A stretch of 64,000 bases of DNA from contig NC_079478.1 of assembly GCF_026230105.1 (NCBI RefSeq), positions 3,673,653-3,737,652 on the forward strand. Direction: 5' to 3'. How positions within the stretch are numbered: the first letter of the stretch is position 1; each line of letters opens with the position of its first letter. Origin of the DNA: Diorhabda sublineata. Lineage: Eukaryota; Arthropoda; Insecta; Coleoptera; Chrysomelidae. The notes under the pieces were generated by a model. That model was not told where the DNA came from. It saw only the letters and a list, made by a program, of their open reading frames with translations, and ran no database searches. The position numbers and the translations under genes were made by a program. Below, one piece after another: positions 1-11,689 of the stretch.

Positions 1-1794
1 GAGAACTGGAAGGAAGCAGATCCTAATCGATATCATATGTACTTCCGTAAAGGCAAGAGAGGGGCGTTAACACGTCTTAACACGCGTCGGTCACATCTGA
101 GAATTTTGAATCGTCCTACGTGGGTGGCGTGGCGTGGTGTATGGTATGCTGAGTGTGTACCCAGAGAATTGAATTAAATGCGCACTTATTCGGCAAGTAG
201 CGTGGCGAGGCGTGCTGCTAGTTTCGACATTTAAACGCATGTATAGCAAAATTGATCTGGATTGTTTAAGCAACGCACAAACTTAGCATAACATTAGAAA
301 CAGTCGGCGGCAACAGACAAAAACATAAATTTTGTAAAGTTCTATAGATAATTAAAAAACGCAATAGGTAATGGGTAAGTTTACAACCGCTTTGGCTCTT
401 CTGAATTTATCATTATTTTATTTGAGACTTTTCTGATATATAATTTGAATAATTAGACGACCATTTTATCACAAAATCATATTTTCGATCCGTGTTATAG
501 TAAATTATGATAAAGATTGTTAATTTTGTATATTAAAAATTGTAAATGTAACCAAAGTATGTTCTCGTTGTTACATTTCGAGTAAAACTATGTGATACGT
601 CACACGAAAAATTCCAGTTAATGCTAACCTTTAGTATAAATTACCAACTCAATGCGGAGTTTCTTTGTAACAAATCGAATGATTGTGTCGCATTCGCTGT
701 GATTCGAAGTTGTCCTCTGTTTCTCAATAGATATAATGGAGCCCTGGTAATCGGCTCATTGCGCTCTAAGTGTCTGAAAGATCGAGTAAAGAAGTGACTA
801 AGGGGAAATGGTTCGGAATGGTGCGAGGAAGGAAACAGTTCGATACGATGTGGGGGAGGTGAATAAGAGTTTCGAATCGAATGAGATAATTTTCCCCTTT
901 GCGGCTCCGATGGCAATGTGACGTTCGACTTATTATAATTTCTTTACTGTTTTACTCTTTTTAAATGATCTATTTAACTTGAAACGGTCGAATATAATAC
1001 ATTCGATGACATATGTATCCTTTTCGAGGGTCTCTTTTTTGAGAACATTTAATAACGATATTAAAATAAAACGTGGATACAATTAAAATCGAAATAATAC
1101 GCAGACAACTAACAATACAATAATTTTGGAAGTTATTGTTTAGGAAAAAACGTCCCCACGTTACGGTGCCGATAATATTCATTTTCTCTCTCGTTCGAGA
1201 CACTTTATGTATACTGCGCATGCTTGAGAATGCGCAGAACCGAGCTGGCACCTCGGAGGATAGAGAAATCGTTGCCATTCTGTCTTCCTTAGTCGGAACA
1301 GCTTCCACTTATATATGGAAAATACAAGGTCAAATCACATTGAATTTCTTCAGATTTTAGAGCAATTTTCTTTATGTAAATTGAGTCAAAAGAATATTTA
1401 GGTTTTGAAAATTTAAAAATACATTATTTTAGTTGTATAATTAAATATTTGTAATCGAGAGTTTGAAAATGAAATGGAGACATGGATGAGTTAGTTGTTA
1501 AATTATTTATTTAGAAAAATAATGTCTTTTGGGAAACAATGGAATACTGAGTTCACCCTCTGCTTTTTGAGGGTTGATTGATTGTTTTTGCACACAGCAG
1601 CAGCACATATTCTCCCAGGCATGGCGAACTGAAAAAACGTCTACCAATGTAAATACTATTGCCAAAATAATTTTATTTAGTTTGCAAAACAAACTTAATA
1701 GTTGAAATAAATGAAATCCTTGCGTAAAATGTTTATTTGCCTTTTGTCTAAATCAAACCACAATCAAAGTACTTTAGAAAACACAATTTTATTT
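1..1794. other. Intergenic DNA, no gene recognised
   Basis: No coding region recognised. Short open frames (for example 641-916 minus, 970-1308 minus) have no family motif. A GC-richer patch around 1130-1320 holds an inverted repeat CTGCGCAT / ATGCGCAG at 1214-1221 and 1230-1237, resembling NRF1/Ewg half-sites. Confidence 0.5.
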
Positions 1795-2145
1795 AAAGAT
1801 ATCACACAGGATTTCTCAACAAACGATTCAGCATCGATGGTACGTCAGATGACTTTTCAACGGTTTTCGATCCCTTCCAAACACAGGTTAAATAGAACTG
1901 AGCAAATAATTTGTTGTCTATAATCGTTGAGAGACGATCTGATTTATTATATATGGGGTCTCGCATAAGAGTTGACACAGAGTAGAGGCGTATAAGGGAA
2001 TCCAAAATTTGTCGATTGGGGGTAATTTACCTTAATGCAGTGCCTAAAATATCGGAAAAAATTAATTTCTTTGCAGCCCTTTAACTTAAAAATAAAGTTA
2101 GTAGTGGCCTAACATTAAAATTTCACAATTTTTTATCTATCAATT
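1795..2145. repeat. Dispersed repeat family, copy 1 (matches 29830-30155)
   Basis: This block aligns by eye with 29830-30155 in the same orientation. Shared segments include the run around GGGGAATCCAAAAT (near 2000 and 29920), the preceding TAGAACTGAG-like segment, and a downstream ACCTAAC...TTAAAA.TTCAC stretch. The minus strands of both copies give short similar peptides (an ILDS-type start), so the family may once have been coding. The element type is unknown. Confidence 0.45.
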
Positions 2146-2339
2146 GATTGAAAAATGTGATTATTTTCTTTAGGGGTCGTTATAGGAGTCTGTTTATTCC
2201 TCTACAATTGATTCCGTAGAAGAATTTTTGGTAGAACATAACAGACAAATGCGATGTAATAAAAAATGATCTTCAGTTACTAGCTAAGGAAATTTTTCAA
2301 TTATAACAATTTAATAACTGAAGAACTAGCTTAAAACAT

Positions 2340-2520
2340 CTTCTTCGGTTGTGAAAGAAAAGGTAACCATTGAGGACCGCTTCCACACGTTGTCATCTGT
2401 CAAAATTTTTAGGACCCTCCTTGTAGGAACCTTGTCATATCCTAAGCGGTCTTTGAAAAGCTGAAGACACCATAAAGTCCCGAAACGTCATCCTTCGATC
2501 TTTTAGCATCGTCTGAAAAT
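2340..2520 (-). mobile_element. Mariner-type transposase fragment (helix-turn-helix part)
   Basis: The minus strand encodes MLKDRRMTFRD, then after a frame change LGYDKVPTRRVLKILTDD. This resembles the second HTH and linker of mariner transposases ('RRMT.RD' followed by 'LGY.KV.ARWVP..LT'). It is frameshifted and truncated, with no catalytic DDE part seen nearby, so it is dead. Confidence 0.5.
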
Positions 2521-3309
2521 GATGGTCAATCAGAACGTTGTTGGATATAGATGTCTCACATAGTTGGGAATGAATGTCTACCGTTTTTGCACACAAAAAA
2601 CGATCACTGAGCGTAATTCGCGTGAGAAACCATCTTTCAAGCCTACCGAGGGATTCAAAATTGTAGACTTTGGGATGGGACTGGGAAGACTGTAAGCTAC
2701 ATGCCAGTGTTGATAAGCGACACGAATAAATCCATATCTTACTTATTGCTGGTAAAAGATACGTGCAATTTGCAATAAAGAAGCTAAAAAAATAAAACAC
2801 CCACTTTTATTTATAAAGATTACCTCTGTATCTAAATATTAATACCTGCACCCGTTATATAGCCTCATCTTAGTATTGCTTGCCTTGCTAGCGACATTTC
2901 ATTAAAAAGGATTAAACACATCGAATGTATGAAGTGCCCTTCTAATCGGTGTGCTTACAGTTTTGTCACCATTGATTTTCCCCGATGTTATATTGGGGAT
3001 TTGGATAAAAATTTCATTTAGCCTGTTTACAGTTCCGAGTTTCACTATTACATTTAATAAGAGAATATTAAACGTTCATTTGGCAGGGTGGAAATATTCA
3101 TATTAGGGTTATCGTATTGTATACATGTGGCCCTGAATATAGTTAATCCAGAGATAAGAGTTTGTTATTTTCGAGGACTCACAAAATTTAAAAAACGCCC
3201 TCCCTGTCAATATAAAAATTCAGCATTAAAAAGACATAGGATAAAGACAGATAACTCAATATTCGAAAAATAGATCAATACTTGGAAAAGTGGTGGTAGT
3301 TGATTGAAA
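2521..3309. other. Intergenic DNA, nothing recognised
   Basis: AT-rich sequence with only short open frames lacking motifs. The upstream part of the minus frame ending at 2800 shows no domain. Confidence 0.4.
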
Positions 3310-3545
3310 AATACCACGTTGTTTAGTATTTGTTTGGCAGCCATTAATAGTGAACGTTTCCAGTGAATTCCACTCTGGGCGAGACTGCTCTTTCGTTATA
3401 AACAGTTGCATAGTAGAGTTTACAAGAGGCAGTACGAACTGAGATGACCAGCATCGCAGTGGTGGACGAAATGAGGTGATACAACTCCAGAAATGTTAAC
3501 ATCCACAAAGCAGTACTGGATGATCGTCGAATGAAAGATCATCGT
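3310..3545 (+). mobile_element. Mariner-like element, copy 1 (5' fragment)
   Basis: Shares its start (GTTTAGTATTTGTTTGGCAG and the following GTGAACGTTT.CAGTGAATT) with the copy at 4216-4912. It has the same first-HTH coding segment (GETALSL-type region, STVVDEMR, KIHKAVLDDRRMK) in broken frames. It ends abruptly near 3545, after the ATGATCGTCGAATGAAAG segment. It is a 5' truncation fragment of the same family as the copies at 4.2 and 35.1 kb. Confidence 0.7.
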
Positions 3546-4215
3546 TTTTGCTCAGTGTGGCTCTCATTTAGTTGTAAGATGAAAAATATGTATGATATGA
3601 TTAAATATGGGTACTATAGTACAACAAACTGAAAATAAAATTAGTCAGTTACATAAAAACCTTAAAAATCTAACGCCATTTACCGAAGGGATCTAAATTT
3701 TTTATAATATTCTATAATATTAGAATAAAACACAACCAATGAAGATGTGTTTGATTCTATTTATCACATGCGTTTTTTTCTTGTTAGAAAGTGATTTATT
3801 TTGCTCTTCCATGTTAATGCGTACTGCAGTACGTAGCAAACGCTCCAATTTCTAATGTATTATAATGCACCACGTTTTTGTCTATGTTTATGGTGAATCT
3901 TCCAATGATTGTCGTGGTTATCGTGAAACAACGACAAATTAACCAACGTAACTGTCTCAAGTTATTAATTAATTTGGAAAATCAGTCTATCTAATTTCCT
4001 TTTCACATAGCAATTGTCGCATTTTACCTTTCGGACTCTTTGAAGTAGTAATATCTCAGCTCGGGAGTCGTACATTATACTAATAGAAATATCTTGGCAG
4101 GAATTAACAACGAGGATGTTCTCAGAAGTACCTGTCCTGATTTAGAGATGGCGTTAGCTGCTTAAAAATATGTATTGGGAAGTACACAATATGTACAGCA
4201 TATGTTTCAAGTTTA
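3546..4215. other. Intergenic DNA between two mariner relics
   Basis: No coding motif seen. AT-rich unique-looking sequence. Confidence 0.4.
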
Positions 4216-4912
4216 AAAATGCGACGTTGTTTAGTATTTGTTTGGCAGTCATGAATAGTGAACGTTTTCAGTGAATTTGTAAACTGAACTAGATTCTACT
4301 CTGGGTGAGACTGTTCCTTCGTTTTTAATAGTAAAATATTTTGTAGCAGAGTTTAAACGAGGCCGTACGACCAACGAATACCAGCATCGCAGTGGTTAAC
4401 CAAATAAGGTGACGACTCCAGAAATGCTGAAGAAAATCCACAAAGTGGTACTGGATGATCGTCGACTGAAAGAGAGCCAACTTGCAGACATAGTAGTCAT
4501 TTCAAAATCCCATATTTGAACAAGAGAAAGCTATGCGGAAGAGGGGTGCCGCGTTTGCTCTCAATGGAACAAAAACAGCGTAGTGAAGATGTTTCAATTG
4601 AGTGTTTAGCAATGTTTCACAAAAATTAAGTCAAATTGTTGCGTTGGATGAAACGGGGGTTCATCACTTCACACCCAAAATAAAAAAAAATGTGGACATA
4701 AAAGAGAGAAACGGCTACAAAGAAGGCAAATACCGTTCCATCTGCAGGCAAGATCATGGCGTCGTTTTTTTGTATTTTGGTGTATTATTGCAATGATTGA
4801 GTGAAGAAATTAAGCAAAACCGGTCGCATTTTGCTATTGTTTCATCAAGACAATGCACCAGCTCACACATCCGTTATTACAATGGCCAAAATTAAGCTGA
4901 ATTGTACACCAA
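4216..4912 (+). mobile_element. Mariner-like element, copy 2 (decayed transposase)
   Basis: The + strand carries the N-terminal HTH region (EFKRGRTT, TPEMLKKIHKVVLDDRRLKE), a first catalytic block LDETGVHHFTP near 4640-4672, and the second block HQDNAPAHTSVITMAKI near 4845-4895. These are mariner (DD34D) transposase signatures. Frameshifts, stops and a deletion between the HTH and HQDN blocks make it non-functional. A short (ATG)n run follows at 4914-4934. It is closely related to the copy at 35085-35870. Confidence 0.85.
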
Positions 4913-6269
4913 AATGATGATGATGATGATGATAGCGATACTGTTGTAACTGTATCAATGAAATGCATTCATTAATGCCGTTTATGACCCTTAAACCTGG
5001 CTGTTCATCAATCAAGTCAATTAAATACATTAGCACTATTTAATAAGCAACGATAAAAAATAAGTTCATGATTCAAATCGTCTGGAATGTCTGGAATGAC
5101 GGTGAAAGAGCACCGTTATTAATTCCCTGATTTGAAACGCTTGCTAATAACGGCAACTTTCGACAATGAACGAATAGAAATACGCGCGAGACATCAAAGT
5201 GCTCCATCATTCAATATAATACAATTATTATTAATTTCTCCAGAATTATTAAATGACAGTATGGATGTTCTTCATTATGTCATTTATCGCAATTATTACA
5301 TTCCTAACATTTGTTTGGTTCAATACACTTCAATGTAATTGCAGAGACTGAAATTCATTTAGATATTAGATCACATCTGCTGGTTTATAATATATAAAGT
5401 ACAAAATTTCCATGAATATATGGAAGATCTAATAAAGTAATTAGAGTTGTAGAAATTGTCGGCGTATTCGAAATGAAAATTCGAAATCGAGGTAGGCAAA
5501 TGTTCAAAAATACTATATACAAAAGTTAAAGGAATTGATTTAAATTGATGGATGGGTAGAATATCTTATCGACACAGTTGCTGGAATACATCAAACTAGT
5601 AATTAGTGGTGGTGAAAAGTTCTGCACTTTTTCAGGTATACATTTCTATCACAACGAATCGGTTCAAGTTTAGATATAAGCGAAATAATTGGATTTTCAA
5701 CGCCTCTGAGCACTCTGAAAACGTAAAAATGCGTTTTCGACGAATTTTTGGCGTTCTGTGAAAACCAAAAGTATGAATGTCTTGAGGAACTTCTAAAAAT
5801 TAGCAGGGCTTTCAGTATAAAGCTTATGGCGTGTTGCCCACGATAGTCTCGTTTGCGTCTCGCTTTCGAGACGATACTCGAGATGATACTTGTCTCAAAT
5901 CTCGCAAAAGTCACGAAGATTAATTAATTAATTTATTTATCTCGAATGCTGTTGAAAGATATATTTCAAAATGATCTGATAACGAGCAGCCTATATTTAC
6001 AATAACTGTTATATAATCTTTTCAAAATTTGTTTGTTTTAAACTTCTGGAACACTATCAAAAAACAAATTAGATTCATACCATAGTCTTAATTTTCACTC
6101 CTAGTCGTAAATTAGAAACTTTTGAGGTAACCATCTGTTAAAAAGAAAACCAGAAAATATAGAATTTATTTCTCAAAATTTTAGGGTGAAAAATTGAAAA
6201 CAATAGGCATTGAAAAGTTCAAAGCCCGATCATGACAAAGGCTTCTTAAACTCAATGCTCTATATCAAG
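4913..6269. other. Intergenic DNA, no gene recognised
   Basis: Contains the (ATG)n microsatellite at 4914-4934 and otherwise AT-rich sequence. The minus frame 5603-5914 (103 codons) has no recognisable domain and is probably a chance ORF. Confidence 0.4.
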
Positions 6270-6550
6270 TAGAGGTCTCTATAGCGTAGAGGCTAGAGTA
6301 CGACATACGGTAAGTCCTAGGTTCTATATCAGGTGGCATCATCATCATCACTTAGCCAAGGAATGATGGAGAAGTTTCATAGATACTACACTTGTGGAAG
6401 GACCATGAATCTCAGTTTCCGGTATGGATTGCGGTGGCGAGGATTTTTTCAGCAATTCACATCTGTATCGACAGAAAAGTCGTTTGCCGGGTTTCGTTAA
6501 CTATGAGGAAACATCGGAACCTGCTGAATAATAATTCGCTGGATACCTCT
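6270..6550 (+). mobile_element. tRNA-derived SINE
   Basis: Starts GTCTCTATAGCGTAGAGGCTAGAG, which looks like a tRNA 5' half with a pol III A box (TAGCGTAGAGGCTAGAG). A B-box-like AGGTTCTATATC follows about 40 bases later, then a tRNA-unrelated body of about 200 bases with (ATC)n and an AT-rich end. The internal promoter layout supports a tRNA-derived SINE. No second full copy was found in this window, so the 3' boundary is approximate. Confidence 0.55.
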
Positions 6551-6619
6551 TATGTTTAGATGATTGGGTTAAAAATAAAAATAAATTCACCCAAACATTT
6601 CAGTTCTCCCATGTAGGAG

Positions 6620-7036
6620 CCCCCAGACTTGAACGACGGGGCTAAGCTTGGGCCAACGCTGGGAAACCCGGAGTTGGCAAACTAATAATGAGCTGGGTAA
6701 CTTATCTCCGGCAATTCTGAAGTCAGCCAAGCCTGGTTAAACTCTGGGTAGCCTTACCTCGGCCAATTTTTTATAAAACCATAATTTGATTAATAATATA
6801 TTAAAAATCTATTTTTATAAGCAACCTGCCTGGCCCAGGGTTGTAGACCAGTCTTGGGTTTATCTAGGCGACCAGGCCTGGTCCAGGATTGCAAACCAAG
6901 TGAGAGACATTGTTGTCATGGCAGAGTACCACCAAATCTGGGCTAATGACGGCTTCCAAGCTAGGACCAGAGTTGTACATACTTGGTTCAAGTCTGAGTC
7001 TATACTGGGTCCATCATAAAATCCTATACGGGTGTA
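6620..7036. repeat. Non-autonomous transposon family A, copy 1
   Basis: Homologous to 24212-24830. It carries an 11-bp perfect inverted pair CAGACTTGAAC (6624-6634) / GTTCAAGTCTG (6986-6996). It has many CCTGG/CCAGG-containing segments, including GGCCTGGTCCAGGATTGCAA, which is shared with the other copy. Homology runs some 30 bases past the right inverted repeat, so those repeats are subterminal. No coding capacity. A MITE-like DNA element is the likeliest explanation; the 77-codon frame inside is a by-product. Confidence 0.6.
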
Positions 7037-7544
7037 GTTGGTGTTGGTAGGGATCTATCCCATTTTTATTCCCTAGTCTCGTACGCTAATGATAAAAAAA
7101 GTATATGATGCCAATTTATTCATCTTCCCATTTCACAACATACAATAATCATTGTATTGAAGCTTCTGTAGAAAAAGTTTCAAGATTTCAATCAGATCTA
7201 GTTTTTGACGGTGCCGGAATATTTTACGAAATAATCATTTAAGCCTGACTCTTTTAGATATACTATCTTAAATGTTGACATCAAAAACAAGAGGATGATA
7301 AACTAAAATAGCAAAGTATAGGTTTTTCGTAATGAAAATAAATAAACATCAGAAAATAGCTTTCCAAATTTGACACCTAAATTGAATTTATAGGTGTCAG
7401 AGGTGTCAAACTCTTCATTCATTTTTCAATTCATTTTGTGAATGTATTCAAAACGATTGTTGAATTCCATAATCAAATTTTGCACAAGGAAATGGACTAA
7501 AGTTTGATTTTTGACTTAATTTCCCACAGCCTCAATTTTGTTTT
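7037..7544. other. Intergenic DNA, nothing recognised
   Basis: AT-rich sequence with no motif. A local direct repeat of TAGGTGTCAGAGGTGTCAAA type occurs near 7390-7412. Confidence 0.35.
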
Positions 7545-7885
7545 TTAGTCTAGACTCGAAGTGCGTGGAAGATTCTGTCGTTCTCGACAAAAATGATTGT
7601 CTTGGAACGAGCTGCCCTTGAAATTACTTATAATCATCCGTAGACTTGAGAGTACGAGTATATAAAACATCCGTACTTGATTCGAACGAAGTCTAAAAGC
7701 TCTAAAAAACATGATTCTTCTTCTTGTTACGATCGCGGGCCTTATTGATACGACCCAGGGGTCGGAAGCGGCCCGCCCGTATTTTTGACATGGCTGCACT
7801 ACACCAACACTCCCAATTACACTGTCAGACGCGCGTTTCGATGATCAAGTTATCGTCTTCAGAGAATGAAGGTAAATTCACTTTA
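7545..7885 (-). repeat. Penelope-type terminal repeat, copy 1
   Basis: Two parts. Bases 7545-7745 match 36165-36425 (shared GTGGAAGATTCT, GTTCTCGACAAAAAT, GCCCTTGAAATTACTTATAA and AACATGATTCTT). Bases 7797-7870 match, in reverse complement, the end of the Penelope-like element near 52925-52985. On the minus strand the latter reads CTGAAGACGATAA...GAAACGCG...ACAGTGTAATTG. The block is therefore an orphan terminal repeat of a Penelope-like family. The 136-codon minus frame across it (7825-8235) is not considered real. Confidence 0.55.
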
Positions 7886-9737
7886 CGAGAGACAGGAGTA
7901 GCGTAGATTACGAAACTATTATTAAATATATTGACAACTACTTTGAATGAAAATGATTTTGTATATAGACGAGATATCATACGTCCAAGATAAAGGTTAT
8001 TTCGATTGCGAGTAACAACAAAGTAATATTTTAAACCATAAACCTCATCCAAAGTATTCCACATATTCATCTCTTTTTTTTTGTTCGTATAAAACGGGCA
8101 TAATTTGTTTCCCATTTTATTTGACAAATCCTCGTGTCGTACAAGTAAAGAAAAGAGAAGTGACGACAGAGAAGAACGTAAAGAGCTTATTTCACAGATG
8201 GAATGATTGAAGTATTGAAGGACAATGCGCGCCATTACGGAACATTAGCGCTTCTTTGAACGTTTGCAACCTAATAGCAGAGTAATGGATTCCGGTCGCT
8301 CTCAACAATCAGCGTTATTCAATTTTTAACTCCCTTTAAGTGCCAGCCCGCGCCTTAGTCCTTCGGGACTTATTATCAGGAGATATTTTTCTGATTTCAC
8401 ATTGTCGTTTATGGAAATTTCAATTATACATAAAACGGCGTTCGATACAACTAAGAGGTTGGTTCACAAATTCAATAAAAAAGTACAAACAATATTTTTA
8501 GTTGACTCATTTCATTGTATGTACTCGTAGACATTGGGGTATAGTATTTTTTTTATCCTTATTATAATAATTAGTCGGTAAATGTAATCAAACTAAGCTG
8601 AATTCTGACAAGAAATTATCAACAAACGAGATGATACTTCAAAGGGAATTGGTGGAAGGATAATGAACGTGATACGATTTATTGAGAAGGACTGACGCAG
8701 CGGGCACCGAAATCAAGGCTGTCATCACCATCTGCGTTTTAATAACTCTCTCGTTACCGATTACCATGTTGCGATTTGACGTTTGCATACCCGGCTTTTA
8801 TGTGTTCCTTAACTAACCAAAAACTCAGATTAATTAACCTGTATAAGCCACTAACTATCTGACTCTGATAGGTTGATTATGTTCGAAACTCGGTAAAGTC
8901 GATCCAACATCATTAAACATTCTAATTACTTGTTATTTCTTCGACCAATAATTGTTAACAAAACATTTTACAAAAAGAAATAGAAAAAGCAAGGGCATCG
9001 TCAGCTTATGACTAAAGGGGGGCAAACGGGCAATATTATGGAGGATAAAAAGCGTTACACTTTGGAAGTTTTTGCCTCGATGACGATTGTAATAAGAACG
9101 CTTCTAATATCAATATCAATGCATAAAACTTCACAAGTCCTCGACAGTTCACAAGGGCTGATCCAGGGTCTTGACAATGTGGGGTCATTAGTATTAGGAC
9201 GAGTCCTCCCTCAAAGACACGGCATTTTAAACTTTTTACCCACAAAATATAAGTTAATTTCGTTGATTTTCCTGAGCATTTTATTTTTGTTTTATCGGGT
9301 ATTGTTTTGATACTCTGTGTAAACTGTGTAAAATAATTCGTACTTTTACATAGTTACAAGTTGATTAATCGGGGTTTAGGAGGGGTCATGACCCCCCATG
9401 ATCCCCATGGATCCACACATAACATGCGGAGATTTTTTACAAAACTTTTAACCACTTTATCATTAAAATTATTTAGGTTTTTATTTATTATAGCTCTGTG
9501 CACACTTATCATGGCCAGGCCATTAATGCGATCTTCTGCCATGGTGCTTCTTAGCCATGTTTTCAGTCTTCTGAGACTGTCAAAATTTTTAATGCTTTTT
9601 CCGTTTCGGGAAAGAAGGAATTTGTTTCTTTTAGGACATCAACAACTGTTAAATTTATTAGATTAATCCTATCGTGCCACAATTGCTGTCAAAGTTCGTT
9701 TTCATTCTTTATGTTCGGTAAATCTTACAACTGGGCA
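7886..9737. other. Intergenic DNA, no gene recognised
   Basis: No coding domain. Contains a small hairpin AGTCC-TTCG-GGACT at 8357-8370 and a perfect 14-bp palindrome GGGGTCATGACCCC near 9383-9396. The open frames at 9008-9310 and 9361-9666 show no family motif. Confidence 0.4.
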
Positions 9738-10446
9738 ATATAGGGTGGTCCAACGATGTTTTCAGAGAATTATCTTGATATTTTTTATAATGATAGAAGG
9801 ATCTAAGAAAATTATGTGTGAAACAAAATATCGGCCAAATGCTCGCCACGGCTTCGGTGGCATACCTCTATCTGATGGTCCATATTTTCAATGAATCTGA
9901 GACATAATTGAGGTTCAATGTCGTTAACGTGCAGAATTATCTCATCCTTTAGCTCTTGAATTGTTTTTGACTTAATGACGTACACTTTATTTTTTTCAAA
10001 TATCCCCAAAGAAAGAAGTCCAACGGTGTCAAATCACATGATAGTTGCGGCCAATTAACAACGCCACGATGTGAGATAACACGACCATTGAATTTCTCGC
10101 GCAAAAGAGCCATTGTTTCGTTGGTTGGGTGGCAAGTGGCACTATCCTGTTGGAACCACATATCGTCCAGGTCCATATCCTCAATTTCTGGCCACAAGAA
10201 GTCCATTGCCATCTCGCGATAGAGAACACCATTCACGGTAACTGCTTGGCCGACCTCATTTTCGAAGAAGTACTGCGCCAGCCCATAAACCGCACCAAAC
10301 AGTCACTTTTGGTGGATGTATCGACGATGTTTCAACAATCATTCGTGGATTCTCATTTGCCTAAATGCGACAATTTTGCTTGTTAACGAATCCACTGAGG
10401 TGAAAGTGTGCCTCGTCGCTGAAGTTGATTTTCTTTGTAAAGACAA
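9738..10446 (-). mobile_element. Mariner-type transposase relic (DDE domain, WFQQD family)
   Basis: Minus strand, in order: FSDEAHFHLSGFVNKQNC, the first catalytic Asp block (about 10360-10420); TVWCGLWAG; MDLDDMWFQQDSATCH (second Asp, about 10110-10160); NWPQLSCDLTPLDFFLWGYL (about 10030-10070); and a C-terminal SRGEHLADILFHT. This is the family of insect Tc1/mariner-superfamily transposases usually annotated with DUF4817 plus DDE_3. Frame changes near 10290 and 10000 break it, and the N-terminal half is missing. The upstream edge meets a hAT fragment directly. Confidence 0.85.
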
Positions 10447-10940
10447 TTAACATCGTGCATTATGGTTGGACCACCTTTTAGATTCAAAAGTTTGTTTCAG
10501 ATTTTCAGTTGTCATCTTTTGCATCTGCGCCGGGTGTAACTTAGATAATGGGAATGATGGCGCGTTTTCTTCAGCAAAACGTACTTCGAGAGAGGTGACA
10601 ATTGAATCCAAGATTAGTATTACTGAAGTTGTTTTCCAGTATTCTGAAGGGGTTTCTGCTGGACGATTGCTTCTATTACGTTGATTCCTCGTAATATGCG
10701 GCATTGATATAATATCTTCCTCCAGTCTGACTTTATCTGCAACAACAGCAGCTTCCTTTATAATTTCGTCTGTCACTTTTTCCGGATTGTCACGGCGGTT
10801 TTTAATTGAAAGTAAAATCCTTTTAACGTGTTCCGAGGCTTTGACCATGTCCAAAGCTACAGATTGGACGCTAATTATACAAAACGTGAATGCTGGTGAA
10901 CGGCTGGCGTAGAAAGAAATGCAATATGCACACACACCAT
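10447..10940 (-). mobile_element. hAT-type transposase fragment (ZMYM1-like / DUF4371)
   Basis: A 162-codon minus frame reads ASEHVKRILLSIKNRRDNPE...RNQRNRSNRPAETPSEYWK...ILDSIVTSLEVRFAEEN. 'R.Q..R.N....TP.EY....ILD..I..L..RF' is typical of the central region of ZMYM1-like hAT transposases. Only a short internal part survives: no BED finger, no catalytic core and no C-terminal dimerisation block. Its downstream edge abuts the mariner relic, suggesting insertion or a deletion join. Confidence 0.7.
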
Positions 10941-11689
10941 ACCTCCCTACATATTTTTACACTGTTTAATGGCCTTGCGTTTTTGCAAATCTGATATAGT
11001 CGCAATGAAAATGACGGCGATTTTAAAAACGGATGTCAAAATCTTAATTTTATTCTGATTATTTCGATACTTTCTTCAGAATTTATTAATAAGTAAGGAA
11101 GTCAATTGCTCGAACTGCCCTAGGACTTTGGTCGTTTGGGGCTAGCAACATTTAATCTCTAACGGAAGAGCAACTGACCCCCTGCCCGCCCTTGGCGACG
11201 CCCTTAAGAAAAAGTATGACGTTGTCAAGTTTTCATTTGATATGACGATTATTTTTTCTGAAATTCCTTGAAAATGTTCATTTTTTCGGCATATTATGTG
11301 ACCCCGAGCAAATTCAATCAACCTAGAACTTACACACTGCATATTAAGGAAACCTTCACTAGATAAATTGATTTTTTCTAAATTCCGATTACTACCTGTC
11401 ATCTTTTCGTGTTTTGCATTACTTTTATAGCTAACTTGATGTTAACTCAAGTTATAAGGAAAAAAATAATTCATCTAGTTTACTTATACTGCCCATCCGT
11501 TAGAATCGCACGGCTCCCGCCACAAGATAGATAATGATGAGTTCCACTTTAGAATTCCAATATTAAGACAAAACAATATAAATAGTAAATTTTTGCCTGA
11601 CCTTGCAGATATCTAGTCTAAGGACTACTACAGCTACATCTCCCAACCAAGTTCCATGCCCCTGTAGCCTCATTTTGCTACCGAACACA
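10941..11689. other. Intergenic DNA, nothing firm
   Basis: Contains a GC-rich segment near 11175-11205 (CCCTGCCCGCCCTTGGCGACGCCC) that resembles the end of some non-autonomous DNA transposons; no partner end was located. No coding domain. Confidence 0.35.

Noticed and set aside
641..916. 91-codon minus frame in a GC-richer patch
   Set aside because: No recognisable domain, no supporting splice or repeat evidence.
7825..8235. 136-codon minus-strand frame
   Set aside because: Its C-terminal part is the translated Penelope-type terminal repeat; the rest has no motif.
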